The notes below the pieces were generated by a model, which was given only the letters and a program-made list of their open reading frames with translations, was not told where the DNA came from and did no database searches. DNA of 64,000 nt. It comes from Tenodera sinensis (lineage: Eukaryota > Arthropoda > Insecta > Mantodea > Mantidae). The position numbers and the translations under genes are program-made. Positions within the stretch are counted from its first letter, which is position 1; each line of letters begins with the position of its first letter. Where the stretch lies: positions 263,326,147-263,390,146 of the forward strand of contig CM060962.1 of assembly GCA_030765045.1 (NCBI GenBank), given 5' to 3'. Shown piece by piece: positions 35,606-48,289 of this stretch.

Positions 35606-37784
35606 GATTTTTATGGAGTATAGAGTATCAGTGCTCAGACATTACAATCGGCATCAAGAGTTAATACAATCTATCCATAGATTCTATCCTCCCATATATT
35701 GCGTCTTTAAAGTTTTCAATTAATTGCTTGTATTTAAACTTTTGCAAACTGGTACCGCCTGAAATTATGGCACACCAGATCTGCTTGTCTTTGAAAATCT
35801 CTGCTACGTTAGTAAGCACACCTTAAAGAAGGAAAGTCTTTCTCAGAGTTTAATATTCTTGGTAATTTATTGCCGTGTTCTTGTTTGATTTTCCGGTAGT
35901 AAAGGGGTGCGGTCTTCCCTACCCCTCCAATTAGCCACAACAGTGATTTGTCTCCATCTTAACTTCCCCGTCGAGAGAAAAACTGAGCTTCACTGATAAA
36001 TTGCATAGGATTGTGTGCAATATTGTGCTTTATACCGTACAAACAGACCAGCTGAGTGCTTAAGGGACCTAACTTCGCTACAAAACAGTGTACTGCCGTT
36101 CTTAAACATAGTGCGGAGAAGCAATGCGCAGAAATTTATAGAACAGAATGGCAATGCCAAACCTACATTTTGGGGTGTAGTATAGGTAAATACCACGAGC
36201 GCTGCAAGACCGCAATTGAAATCTGACTTATAAAACATCCCCATTTGCAGTTAAAATGAAGTGTAACTGTATATACCGGCTCAATAAATGGGTTGTTGCA
36301 CATAATGAGAAGCTAATCTTTACACGCATGTACTATACTGAACAAGATGGTATTACCGTACCAACCAGTAGCCTTCACATCAGACACACCTAGTGACAGT
36401 GACTATAGTTGCTGTCACGAATGAAGGCGGCTGCGCAGAAGACAAACATCCAAAGACGTCACAGTCACATGTTGTGTAGCCAATCAGGTATAGACTGTTT
36501 CAGAGCGCGTGTGAGAGTACTTTCTACAGCTTAACAGAGAAATTAAATAATTCCGAGCAATCAGTCCACTCCATTGTATGATAGTAAGTTTATTAAGACT
36601 TCTGACGATGGTAGACGCAAAACAACATTGCGTTATTCACAGTCAAGGCAGAGGAATGATCTATACTGTGTAAAAACACTTCCGGAGAAAGATGGGGAAA
36701 CAGTTGCAACGCAGCACTTCCCCTATTACCCCTAACCTGCACTTACCGCCATCGTTCCTGATGACTATTCTAGTACTGTACAAGAGTGTTTTGTTGACAC
36801 CGTACACATCATAAATAAGTTACCCAATCGAAGGCTAGCTTGACAAGTTTAATGTTGACGCATGTAGCACAGTAAAAAGCTTCTGTGGCCGCTTGTTCAG
36901 TACTTTTTCTGGTACTGTAGTTCTGCGCAACAATCTTCTATTTACTATTTTTTCCGCACCAAGTATAAAACAAACAGAAAAATAACACTGAGTAGGTCTT
37001 ATTTAGATGTACTATACTGGGAACTAAATAGAATTACATAATGGATAATTCTAACTATTTCTAAAATTTTCAAGATTTTGTTTCTATTTCATATGAAACC
37101 TTAGAGTTTAACTAGCCCGTCTTGTTTGTAAATCCTCTTTGTTCTTAAATTTAAGCTAATTACCACAAAAATCTGTTGAAAATATGGGCAAAATGTAAAT
37201 TTGAATACAGCGTTGAAAAACAACATGAATAACTACAGTTATACAAAATTCGTGTTTATAAATCGTGTTATTGAGCTTTTTGGAAAACTGGAGCACAGTG
37301 TGTTCATGATGACTGAGTAGGGAATAAATAACTAAATTATGAGAATATAAAAAAAGGTTGTCAATAGCATATATTTAAGAAGTTGAAAGTGCAAGAATAT
37401 AACACTTTCAATGTTATTAATATTTCATTTGTAATGTTTAAAAAGGCTGAAAGCTCTTGCAGATATCCCTAGCTATTTTAAAAACCTCGAAAAAGTTTAA
37501 AGTAATAATTGAGATAATTGCAATGAATACTTTCCAAGCCCTTCTAAAGTGGTAACGTTTTGTTATTTCATTAGCACTCTCGAACGCATAATTGTGGAAA
37601 ACAATTTCTATCTAACAGTGGTCATTAGGCTTAGTAGTCCAGCTACATTCAAGGGGAATCAAGTTATTGGCGTTCGCAGTGCATGTGACAGCACAGTATG
37701 GGGAACCAGTTCTGTCCATCTGATGTACAGACAAAACGTGCACAACTTCATTCTTTTGGTAGCTCACCTACTAAGCTTAGTTAT
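35606..37784. other. Non-coding, unassigned
   Basis: Contains an 84-codon minus frame at 35990 that I cannot assign, and a GTGACAGTGAC...GTCAC patch at about 36390. Confidence 0.4.
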
Positions 37785-37920
37785 AAGTAGAGTCCGAACC
37801 TTCATACAGGAAACAAAAAGTTACGTGGTTTGGAACATAGCAAGTGGGAGGGGGTCAGTCTGAACACATGATCACAACACAGTGGAGGCAATTTACAGTC
37901 GACATAGGAACGTTTTGGAT
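37785..37920 (+). repeat. Second copy of the 20135-20262 repeat
   Basis: CCGAACCTTCATACAGGAAA, GATCACAACACAGTGGAGGC and TTACAGTCGACATAGGAACG parallel the earlier copy. The 104-codon frame here ends inside the repeat and has no other support. Confidence 0.65.
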
Positions 37921-38334
37921 CACTATGCATTTGTATACCTAAAGAGGTAAGTGTTGGGCGGAAGAGGTTATAAAGAATGTAAAACCTTATTCCAAAGATA
38001 GACTTTAACTAGTTAATTAAAAAGCTTAGTGAGCACTAATTTCCCTTTTTTTCACAGACTTGTAGAAGTGCAAAGAAGTTGATAACAGCGCGTTTTCCCA
38101 TCAAGAGCTTGGGAAAATACTCGTAACATTTAGCTGATAAAGTAATTTAGGTAACGCCGTTCCGGTGCATTTGTGATATTGTTGCTGCTGCAATATAGGA
38201 ATGATAGTATTGTTGCTTGTGTTTAATTTCCAATATAGTTCTCTACTTATGCCATTAATGTAACAACCAAATACATAGACTTCATCACTATTACACCATC
38301 CTCTACCCAGTAACGTTAATTTTTATTAAACTTT

Positions 38335-38970
38335 TTGCAAGTTATTCTTGCAAAAGCTTATTCTTGTATTTTCTTCAAATCAATTGTGATAAACCTATGC
38401 AAGTATTCCTTACACATTTCCTAAAATGTGCAAAAAATAGCGATTGTCAAGATACTTGTAAACTGGCTGCTATAACTTGGCCTTGAAGATCCATGAATTT
38501 GCGATGAACAATTGAATAACAACACTTCAAAAAATGCCAAAAAATTGGAAGAATTCAAACAAATAACAATTAATATGTCGGAAATAGCTTATTAAACGAA
38601 AAAGTTAACTGAAATAAATTGTGTTTTGAGCACATCTGCGTATTTTTTGCAGCACGTGTTTGTGAATCTCTTACGGTTTACGAGTTATGTGAAATTCTAA
38701 AATACCTTCCGAATGAAGAGCACTTCACTGAAAATGCAATATGTACATCAGTCATACCTTACTCATATGGCATTTTATCAAAGCCAGTTCTGAGAAAGCA
38801 AAACATTTTTAAAAGTGGTGTCATGTAAAGTGTAGTTTAGGATGGGGACTTCTCTTCATAATTTTCGTGTTGCATTTTTGAAAGACGCCGAACTTACACA
38901 TATAACTACCAAACTTGTTATTTATTCGATATTTCATTTTAGAGTTAATCTCTTCATGCATAGTAGTTTT
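38335..38970 (+). repeat. 840-bp repeat, diverged copy
   Basis: AAGTTATTCTTGCAAAAGCT, AATCTCTTACGGTTTACGAG and TTTTCGTGTTGCATTTTTGA mark it. The right terminus is missing. Confidence 0.65.
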
Positions 38971-40213
38971 TTCTAAAAAACAAAGAGATATTTCCTCTGA
39001 TATTTCAGCATGTAATTCTTTGGCGGAATCCAGCACTTACACTGCCTGCTAGGCATGTGGTAGAGAAAGAGGAGAAAAGGATATTTCAAGCATTCAAGGA
39101 GAACAAATAAATTGAAGTGGGTATTTTACTTGGCATTTTATGAAGATGTCAAATTTGAGGTTACTTATGCATTTAATAATAGTTTAATCATATTATTTTT
39201 ATTGGGGATTCAATGTAAGAAACCTAAATGGCAATGATGTTTATATCGAAGAAATGAACAGCTGGTATCAAGCGGAAAAAGATCGCCAAAGGCATGCAGA
39301 AGGCGTATGTAGTGAATTATTCATCTACGACGTTGTAAAATTACTGTAAATTCCTATTTCATGTAGAAAAGAGATGATGAAGTGAGTTAAACAAAAATGT
39401 CAAGATCAGACGTCTTAACTGTCAAGTATAAGCATCGATTTCAAACAGTTTTAAAATTCGCTTTTTATGTCCAGAACAACTTTGAACCTTTAGCTTCAAA
39501 TATACACAGTGGGCCTTTGGTCTCACAGTGTTTTAAACCTTCAGCACGTGATTATATAAATGCAAACGGCATATGGCCTGTATAGACTTCCAATGCTGTT
39601 TACTCAATTTTATTCTTTCTTACACTTTTGAGCACTAAAAAAGTTCCATCCGATGTAATTTTTAATCAAAATTAGTGAACATTTTAACAGGCATTCAGGG
39701 AAAATAGGTTACAAAACTGATGTGTGATTTCTTTTATACTTTTAAATTGCTCAAAATGTGACAATTAATTCGAGCACTGAGGGTTTATTGTTATTATTGA
39801 CTAAAGACAATTAGTGTGCCATTTTTGTGTATTAAATATTCAAATAATATAACAGTATTTTTATTCATTTAAAGCTAAGATTTCTGTACCATGTGAAATA
39901 CGTGATTAGGCCTATTCAAGATATCTTCGTGAAGATTAAAACACATTTATAATAATTATGGCAAAGCAGCACGTGACAAAAGTTTTGAAATATTTAAATA
40001 AAAAAAACTAATGTCCTGCATACAATTGAATTTCTCTAATCACCCTTCCACAAACTATTCTTCCAAAAGGTAACTCCTTTGCTTCCTATTAATGCAGATA
40101 AACCTATATGAATATGTTAAGCTAAAAGATAGTCAAATACGTATTTTCATAGCCGATCGCTCTGTGTTGCTTTGAAACCCTGTTCCTGTAAGAACATGGA
40201 ATTTTTATATATA

Positions 40214-40686
40214 CAGAGTGTTTAGTAGGTCCGATATTGCAACAGCAGTTGGGATAGGTCAAAACTGTTCCTCTAAACGTATGTCCAGAAACAAATACTT
40301 GTTGAGATATGAGCCATTTTAGAAAAATGTGCAGTGAATGCACATTTTCGATAGGTTTTGCATACACCAATATCTTTGAATGTCTCCATAGCCAGAAACC
40401 TAATGGATTGAGATGTAGCGAACGGGGAGGACATGCTACTGGACCTCTTCGACCAATCCATCGTCCATTAAATGTTCGGTTTAAGTGTTGTACGTTACGT
40501 ACAAAATGGGGTGGTGCCCCGTCATGCATAAACCACTTGCAATGTGTTTCCACAAGCACAGCTCCTCCAAAAGTAACTCATCGCGCAGGAATCGATGACA
40601 TACAGCACCTGTTCGGTAAAATGTATGATCCTAGGAGTCTGTTACCCAGAATTGCTGCCCACACATTGGGACTAAAGCGATCCTGA
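40214..40686 (-). pseudogene. Mariner-like DDE/D transposase fragment (C-terminal half, inactive)
   Basis: The minus-strand reading gives DRFSPNVWAAILGNRLLGSY, a stop, then KWFMHDGAPPHFVRNVQHLN, then TFNGRWIGRRGP and LNPLGFWLWRHSKILVYAKP. HDGAPPHF carries the second catalytic Asp of this IS630/mariner group. The usual third motif S-P-D-L-N-P-L-D is changed to S-L-H-L-N-P-L-G, so the last acidic catalytic residue is lost. The open frame of 145 codons continues past the element end into flanking repeat, so its C-terminus is not native. Confidence 0.72.
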
Positions 40687-40694
40687 TACATAAA

Positions 40695-40969
40695 CCATAC
40701 ATTTAATGGACGATAGATTGGTCGAAGAGGTCCAATATAATGGCCTCCACGTTTGCAGGACCTCAATCCATTACATTTCTAGCTATAGAGACATTTAAAC
40801 ATATTATTATATACCAAACCTATCAAAAATGTAGATACATTTGACATTTTGTAAAATGGCTCATATTTCAACACGTACTTGTTTCCGGTTATATTTACAG
40901 GAACATTTCTTCTAATTTTGACCAATGCCAACTCCTGTGGCAATATGCGATACTTTTTAAACACCTATG
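40695..40969 (+). pseudogene. Second, inverted copy of the mariner-like transposase C-terminus
   Basis: On the plus strand the reading starts at the counterpart of TFNGRWIGR (with a stop for W) and continues through LNPLHF and a counterpart of the VYAKPIENV segment. It mirrors 40214-40490 and has in-frame stops. The HDGAPPHF block is absent from this arm. Confidence 0.65.
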
Positions 40970-41449
40970 TATAGTGATTTGAGGTTGAGAAAACTACAAA
41001 GTATAAAATATATCAAAACAATATCAAGGAATATGTCTGGAATCGTTTGAAAGGTTTGAACATGAATGTCTGCTTCGATGAGGTATACTTTTAAAATTTT
41101 GTCTATTTCTTGCTTTTTACCATTTACATAAAATTGGCTCAGATAAAGAGGGTTTCGGAGGTTATTCCCAGAAAATTCAAGCTATAGATTTTATTGGTCA
41201 AGAAAATAGCTGAAACGTCCATCATTTTAATCAAAATCGTTATAGTCATTTTAGATAAAATAAAAAACAACCAATAATGCTCCATGTGAGGGTTGTGCCG
41301 TTTACAGACATACACGGGTACTTTTCTAAAATGCTTCCTAGGGCTTCAGAAGCTTCAAAACACGTATTCCTGGTGAAATCTCGACATCGAAGTTTGAGTC
41401 GAATGTAATGCTTCCCCTACTTAAATGTTAAGTGCGTAATAAAGAAAGC

Positions 41450-42424
41450 AAAAACTGCAAGATATAGCAAATTCACCCAGGGGCACCTTCAGAGACAAAA
41501 CGGTGTTTTTCGTTCTATAATTGTCTCATCCAGAGAATGAGAAGCAAAGAAATCCGTTCAGTAATATTAGAGATAAGTGAGTTTAGATATAAAAGCATAC
41601 GAACAAAGAGGAATGAGAGCAAAATTTTCCCCACTACTGCACATTTGCAAATCAACATGATTTCCCAAAAGGTCTAGTGATAGTTATCTCCATCTAACAG
41701 CTGCAGTGCTTTCTACAATCCTAAAGGTAGATCCCTTTTTAAAGAAACTGTTCCTTGTTATATGAACATAACAGCCTAACCAAGTGAGTGTAAAATGGTT
41801 GGCCATTTCCTCTTTTGACTGCTTCTTCCACAGTGTCACTTATCTTTTGGACAGTTTTCGTGGTCCAGTGCGTAGCGGGTAACAGTTCCCTTACTTTCTC
41901 AAGTGTCAGCGCCGCAGAAATCCTTGCGTGGGAAGAGAGAACTACCTCTCTGTAAAATTTAACTCTCTAGCTCTTCATTTTACCAGCAAAAAGCGTACAA
42001 AGAGAACTCGTTTCTCTTTGTTATAAGAGTTTTCAGGGTTTTAGCAGCTGGGTAAACCGACAATTCGCGTGAATTTTCCCACAAGGTGATGCTCTCACCT
42101 CACGTTAAACTTTGTGATTTTACAAACGTCACTTTTTAAACTTCGCTTCTTTTGTACCTGGCAGTTGAGATAATTACTCTAATGAAGTGGCATTGTAAAC
42201 AAAATACAACGTTTCCCTTAGTATAATTATATTCTCAAACAAATGGTAACAACAGGGTAGTAATTATTTTAACACGCGTATTTAAACGATCCAAACAGCA
42301 TTACATATTTTAGTAGTATATATATTTTATAGCGAGTGGGCAGATATCTAATTATTTTGTAAAACATTCATATTCTTCAGCTTTGTACGATATATTCATT
42401 CTATGCTACATAAAAAGTGCTTTT
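41450..42424. other. Non-coding, nothing recognised
   Basis: No repeat or coding signal identified. Confidence 0.5.
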
Positions 42425-42610
42425 CAGTAGCACTGTGGCCACCGCTAGGTATCTCGCACACGGGCAGTCTTGACTCGATCTACCGCTGAAGGAAATATAG
42501 CATTCCCGGACCCACTTCCCGTTCTTATAGTTACCCATATACCAATGTACCCTGTACCCTATACTACTGCTTGATGGTGCCTGTAATACATAGGGATGTA
42601 AAAAGTTCCA
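42425..42610 (+). mobile_element. Decayed tRNA-derived SINE (family B-like head)
   Basis: AGCACTGTGGCCACCGCTAG (box A region) and CTTGACTCGATCTACC (box B) parallel the head of the SINE at 61860-62243. Confidence 0.42.
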
Positions 42611-42736
42611 ACGGTACAACAATTAATCACAACTCTGAACCCAAGGGGGTTAATAGTTATGTTCATATCTTACCCAGAAAAGGTAAATCATGGGATAAAC
42701 TACAAGCCTAAAAGTGAACATTTTATTTCCAGGTAA

Positions 42737-42898
<162 letters not shown>

Positions 42899-43108
42899 AA
42901 TTCACAAGAAGCCCTCAATCTATGATTACATTCCCTACCTATCCTGTAACAAAGAATAGCAGTCTTTGTGCTTGTTTAAAACCTCAACTGTACACCACAA
43001 ATGTTATGTTCTCATAACTTGTTCATGGGTTTTAATGAGTTACTGCTTGTAGACATTGTACAAGTCACAATTTTTGAGCTTAAATACACAACTCAACGGA
43101 GCTTTCAA

Positions 43109-43475
43109 GTGGCGCCGTGGCTGAGTGGTTAGACCGTTCGCCTATCACCAACGCGGACCTGGTTCGATTTCAAGGACCCGCATGTGGTATTCGTGGTGGA
43201 CGAAACGGGCGGGTTTTCTCCGGGTTCTCCAGTTTCCGCCATCACTCATTCCATCATATGCTCCCTCATCACCTTCTCGTTCACCCATTTCGCCTGCATT
43301 TGATATCCTCCACTTCCTGGTTCTCATACCCGGTGATTGGCTGACTATACGCTTCCAGGTCTTCACTTTGTCCGGTCTATAGGTTCGTCTGCTCCCCGAC
43401 ATGCATCTGATCCTGAGCACAGGCTTGTACATAAGTCCTAGGGGGTGTCAACCCTCCATATGTGGAGAGTAATCA
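43109..43475 (+). mobile_element. tRNA-derived SINE (family B)
   Basis: Head GCCGTGGCTGAGTGGTTAGA (class II tRNA-like box A) and CCTGGTTCGATTTCAAGG (box B). The body has CGGGTTTTCTCCGGGTTCTC, and the end is an AAAG-rich tail. The head and the TTTTCTCCGG block recur at 61860-62243. Three overlapping open frames here are spurious. Confidence 0.8.
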
Positions 43476-43679
43476 GATAAAGAAAGAAGTAAAAAGAAAA
43501 GTTTAGAATTTTCTTTCTACTTTGTATCTTTATTTATTTATTCGCATTTATATCACACTTTAAGTATTTAAGGTCATATCGCCAGCATTGAAGCATCATT
43601 TTACTATTATGTTGTTTTAGGTTTATGTATAGTGGGTTTTCTTTTTATATACATTAAGTTCACGCTTATACACACTCAT

Positions 43680-43800
43680 AATGCAAGACTCTAGGGAGGA
43701 CTGGGGATAATCCTGGCTAAACGTATTTCCATCATCCAGCTGCGAACCCGGGACCTCTGGTTTGGAAGTAGCATGCTAACCACCAGATCACAGAGAAGGT
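43680..43800 (-). mobile_element. tRNA-derived SINE, short (another family)
   Basis: On the minus strand: ATCTGGTGGTTAGCATGCTA (box A) and GTCCCGGGTTCGCAGCTGG (box B), followed by about 60 bp of body. Confidence 0.62.
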
Positions 43801-44034
43801 CAAAAAGCTTGCGTTGAATTATTTACCTCGTGTAAGATGGATTTTATTTGTTGGTTGTTTAATGTTTTTCCCTTTCTTTAATGCTCGAATAGCTTTTGAG
43901 GAATTACCTAGTCACCAAAACCGTACAAAACAATAATTTTGACAAGTCCGTTTAACTGAAGAACCCTGTCGAATTATAGGTCCCTTGCTGAGACGTTTCC
44001 TCGCTGTGTTGTCACCTACTGTACACTTTCACTG

Positions 44035-44215
44035 TTATCCTGGTGACCTGTTGCACCACGCAATGCTGGCATGCAGTCGCTGGTGCAAATCCAGGTTCAC
44101 AGATAACCATAACGTTATCTCAAGGTAAACTCGGGGCCCTGACGTCACCAGTCTTCCAGACACTGTCAAAGGTTGTCTCGTCAGTTTAATGGAAATTAAG
44201 TGAGAGGGGGGAGGG
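44035..44215 (+). mobile_element. Possible SINE remnant
   Basis: CTGGTGCAAATCCAGG is box B-like, and the GC-rich body to about 44210 contrasts with its flanks. Box A is not clear. Confidence 0.3.
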
Positions 44216-44381
44216 ATCACTACAATAGTTACCATTATAATGATAATAAGCACAAACCTTATCGTAGGAGATGTTGGAAATGTCCTCCTCTATCCACACT
44301 TCTCTGGCATTTTCTCACTAAATTTGCATTCACACTCGAGAGTTCAATAATCCAAATTGGGTGAATTTCTACCCTTTATTT

Positions 44382-45219
44382 ACTTTCTCTACTACGTTTA
44401 GTAAAGTAAAGGAAGTATTGTATTCCACCCAAAAATTCGTTGTCGAGATTTCACATGTATTTCACACTAACATATATTTTCATGCCCCCTAAATCCTCAA
44501 AAAAGCATTTTTAGAAAAAGGTCCGTCTGTGTGTCTGTGTGTATGTGTGTGTGTGTGCGTGTATGTGTCTGTCAGTCTGTGGACAGCATAACCCAAAAAC
44601 AAAAGGTCCTTTAAAAACCAAATTTGGTGTTTAAGTTTAATGTGTTTTAGGGATGCGACACGAAAATTTTAAAGAAAATTCCTCCTTTACATGGAAAATG
44701 TTTCAAAAATTTTGATTTTCTTGAAAATGGTTCTAACGATTTTTATTAAAATACAATATATTTGACATATTTTGATGACAAATGAAATGTATACCTTGAA
44801 TTTTCTGGCTATAGCCCAGAAACTGGTAAACCGTAAGAGATAGACTAAATCTTACTATACAAAAATGTAGATCTTGCTAAAACACGAAATTTATGTCTGA
44901 ATAATATTTTTTTGTAGAGTGAACCATTTCGGAGATATTCCTTATAATTTGTGTGAGTTTTGGAAAACATACTTCTGTTAAATGGAACATCACTATTCAT
45001 TTTTCATATATTAACCGTGCAAAGAGAACGAAGTTTGAAAGCTTTAAAAGATTTGACTATCACTCAAATCCTACTGTATTCCCATATTTCCCTTGCACCT
45101 ACAAGGAAATCAGCAATAAGATAATTTCTGCGAATGTTTATGTCAACTAACACGAAGAATATAGGCGAGTAAGCGATTGTAAGAATGGTTAGTACAGGAG
45201 TAGAGAAAGTCATGTGAGT
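44382..45219 (-). repeat. 840-bp TIR repeat, intact-looking reverse copy
   Basis: TIR ACTTTCTCTACT at 44382-44393 and AGTAGAGAAAGTCATGTGAG at the other end, 838 bp, with a TGTG-rich stretch at 44520-44580. Confidence 0.88.
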
Positions 45220-45804
45220 CAGATATTTTCCTGTTAGCTCGTTCAATGTATGCTGGTTTGCTGCCTACAATTTATTGTTCAAATCCCCTCATAAGCCTGG
45301 AAATTGTGTTTCAAATTGGCTTCTAACTATCCTACATGAGTTTGTTATCACATTTTAAAAAGGTAAAAAATCACTTTTATGTATCATAGGATATAAGGGG
45401 TAATGTGTAATCATTTTGAGGCATTATAAAAAATTACACAATCACCAATAACACTGGTAACTTAACTACCACTTAAAAATCGTTAATTTATATGTATAGG
45501 AACCAAACATTTTGGATACTGATAACACTTGTAACTTAATTAGCACTGTTTAAAATACATACATTTAGAGGCATAAAACATAAAGCCAACAAACTAGGCA
45601 GTAGCTTCGGTAATTGTGCTGTTCACTCACATCATGCTATTGCGAGTCACAAACAAGCGCAATGCATTGTGTACGGGCGACGGGAGTCTCGGATTTAACT
45701 GGTGAAATGCATTCTGCCGCGCGGTGGCTGCAGCATGAGGGGATAGCAATGTAGTATGTGGTGATACACAGAGGGGAGACGCGCAGAAGTCTCTATCATT
45801 TCTT

Positions 45805-46090
45805 CCCTAGAAAAGCCAACACGCCACTGTAGCTAAACGCACTTTGCAACCAAAGGGACCACTGCTGCTATCAGGAGCAAGCATCCGCGCATTGAACATC
45901 TCCCAACCTCTTGTCACGAAATCTAGAAGCACGCCTAAAATATAACACGGAGGCGGAGGAAAACGTGGGAAAGTAAATCTTGATAGATAAAAACCATACC
46001 CAGCCAATCGACCAGGAAAAACTACGAAAACACAGGTAACACAGAGTCGAAACCGAGACTTCCCGATTACGAACCTCGAAAGTTTAAATC
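45805..46090 (-). mobile_element. Probable tRNA-derived SINE
   Basis: On the minus strand GTCTCGGTTTCGACTCTG is box B-like, followed by a GC-richer body with CCACGTTTTCCTCCGCCTCC. The box A half is poorly preserved. Confidence 0.45.
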
Positions 46091-46327
46091 TTCCTCTTCG
46101 TCTTCTTCTTCAACACGCTTAGGCCATTTATCCCGTTCCATCTCCAAAATCTTTTGTTCCTTCCAGCCTTTCTTTAGTCGTCCTTGTTCCTTTGTTCTTG
46201 TAGTTAATAGTTACTTGCTATTTTATTAATTCTAATTTGTTTCATTCTATTCAAGTGCTGTTTCCAATTGGTTCTCTATTCTGTTATTGTTTTGTTTAAT
46301 TATTTTACTCTTTATTGTTGTATTCGA

Positions 46328-46350
46328 TTTTTTTTTTTTTTTTTTTTTTT
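46328..46350 (+). repeat. Poly-T tract
   Basis: A run of about 23 T. Confidence 0.93.
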
Positions 46351-46545
46351 GTCTAGTCTTGTTTATCCATCTATGGTGCTAAGAAATTCCATTTCTGCCG
46401 CTTATATATTTCTCTTATGCTGTACCATCAATATCCATGTTTTTGAGCCGAGTCGTATGGCAAAACTGGGACAGCCATTCTTTTATGTATTTTAGTATGG
46501 AACCAAGCTTTTTAGGTACCTGTTATGTATGTTATTTAATTTTTT

Positions 46546-47919
46546 AAGTAAAGCGGCCAGAAATTTGATGCCGAGATTTCACCGGAAATAAACGTTTTAA
46601 GGCTCATTGAACAATAATGTGACCGTAATAATGGCGGTAACACAAAAAGGAGGTCCAAGGCTACAGGGCAACTAGCAACTGTGTGTATGTGATCGAGCAC
46701 CGTTTCAATACCTTAGTGTCCAGCAAGCTCTAGAAGCATCCCTGCTGAGCCATCGTACACTTGCACGGGGAAAGAACTCGAAGTAGGTTACGTCACGCTG
46801 GCTCCAGTAAAAATAGGACAGACAGTGAGTTCAGTCAATTTATTTTTAGAGTTAGAGTTTGGTGTCAGTTCTTTTTTGAGTGTTAGAGTTGAGTTATCGT
46901 GTACAGTTAGTTTTAGTTACGAGAGTGAGTCGGCCAGCCTGTCAGTGAGTATCTATGTGCCATCGAGTGATTGTATCGTAATGGTAAAGATATAAGAGAC
47001 AGTGAAACTGGAGAAATACTCCGAAAGACAGAGAAAGATTATCGGAAGAACAACTGTGAATTGTAATAGCAGAGAAGACTATCAACTGTGTTAGCAACGA
47101 GAAGGAAATTGTGCACTTGTAGTAAGATTTAGAGGAAAATAAAGTATTAGAAAAACCAGACTTCGAATTCTGTCCGTTTTGTTAGAAGAATAAACTTCAT
47201 AACAACCTTCTGACTGTGTGAACAGCATGACTCAAAAGCAAAGTTGTAAAATACTTCGTATTTAGGTTATGGCTTTTCCAAGGATACGACAAAAAGCCTT
47301 TCAACTCTTGACTTAACTTTCTGGAAATAGGCTGTGAAGTTCTCTTCATTTGGCCTGAATTTTATATAATTTTGTAAAACGAGTAAGTGTTAAGACAGAC
47401 GAAAACGAGCTGTACTAAAATATACAACTTTGTTGGATTGTTCCGGCTCCAATTATTACAGCTGCTGTATCCATATCTTCCGTGGACGACCCTGGTCTCA
47501 TTCTGCACTTCTCGGGTGATAGTTTGAAGCTGATCAGTAATTATAACTTCAGCCTGACTGCGCTACGAGCACCGGGCAAGGTCACTCTGGTGATAGAGCT
47601 GCTATTTTGCCCATTCTTGCATCTCTTTAAAACACAAATTATTTCCAACCTTTTTTGTGGAATTAGACATATTGGAGATATCCATAATTACGAATTTTAA
47701 TTTCTCAATACTTTTGCCACTTGGTTAAAGTGAGATATCACGGAAAGAATGTGGAAGTCAAGAGAAACATATGTCAACATGTCACTGTTGATTCGCTTTC
47801 CTCTATCCCGCTTGTACCCATAAAGAAATGTGTAAGGAAGCAGATAAAAATAAGCTTTCTCAATAATAGCCTGTCGAAAAAACGAAAATGAATAGAGAAA
47901 ATCCTGTGAATACAAGACA
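46546..47919 (-). repeat. 840-bp repeat split by a 586-bp insertion
   Basis: The first part, 46546-46614, carries the ATGCCGAGATTTCACCGGAA block. The repeat resumes at 47206 with CTGTGTGAACAGCATGACTC and ends near AGAGAAAATCCTGTGAATAC. A further foreign stretch sits at about 47440-47610. Confidence 0.7.
46615..47200 (+). mobile_element. 586-bp insertion, possible solo LTR
   Basis: It interrupts the 840-bp repeat, with AACAA on both sides (46610-46614 and 47201-47205). The interior has repeated AGAGTTAG-type motifs and a late AATAAA (about 47140) before the end, as in LTRs. However, no clean TG...CA ends coincide with the AACAA boundary; TGTGACC...CATAACA lies within a few bases. Class is uncertain. 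Confidence 0.5.
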
Positions 47920-48157
47920 CCAGTTCTTGCCTCTCGTGGTCGTAGCAACAACATGGGATTTAGAACCAACACTTAGCAATCTGAATTTTAGAAAATCTGA
48001 CTCGATTTAGCTTATTGTATTTTTCTTACACCTACAAGAAATGTGTAAATGTGTAACGTAATTTCTTTCTCTTAAAAAGAAGTAAGCAATAAAATAACCT
48101 TCTGTAAGACCTGGTCATTGAATCGTGAGTTGAGAAGGTCATGTGAACTACTTTCTC

Positions 48158-48265
48158 TACTACGTCCTTACAATAAGTAGAGAAATTTAAATCTTGGTAT
48201 GGAAATTTGGGGTGGAAAGTAATTCTTCCTCTAAATACTATAGGTATGTAATAGAAAAGGCAAAG
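48158..48265 (-). repeat. 840-bp repeat terminal fragment
   Basis: ACTTTCTCTACTACGTCC followed by TAAGTAGAGAAATTTAAATC, the terminal hairpin of a reverse copy. The body is missing. Confidence 0.55.
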
Positions 48266-48289
48266 AACATCAAATATTTCATAACTAAA

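Larger units (their letters stand above)
40214..40969. mobile_element. Palindromic (inverted-dimer) mariner-like transposon remnant
   Basis: The two halves are diverged inverted copies of the same 3' part of a mariner-like element: minus-strand 40214-40490 and plus-strand 40695-40969. The outer ends read CAGAGTGTTTAG... and, reversed, CATAGGTGTTTAA..., each flanked by TA (40212-40213 and 40970-40971), the IS630/Tc1/mariner target. The junction lies near 40690. The left half runs deeper into the transposase than the right. The insertion lies within a copy of the dominant 840-bp repeat, which continues on both sides. Confidence 0.78.
40035..41449 (+). repeat. 840-bp repeat split by the palindromic mariner-like element
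   Basis: The left part, 40035-40211, has CACAAACTATTCTTCCAAAA and AAAGATAGTCAAATACG. The right part, 40972-41449, has AAGGAATATGTCTGGAATCG through GAAATCTCGACATCGAAG and a decayed terminus TAATAAAGAAAGC. Confidence 0.65.

Noticed and set aside
35990..36244. 84-codon minus frame as a transposase piece
   Set aside because: Nearby minus frames faintly recall mariner-type motifs, but the match is too weak and frame-hopping to support.
40122..40559. Intact 145-codon transposase
   Set aside because: The frame starts inside the protein, its end lies in flanking repeat, and the third catalytic Asp motif is mutated.
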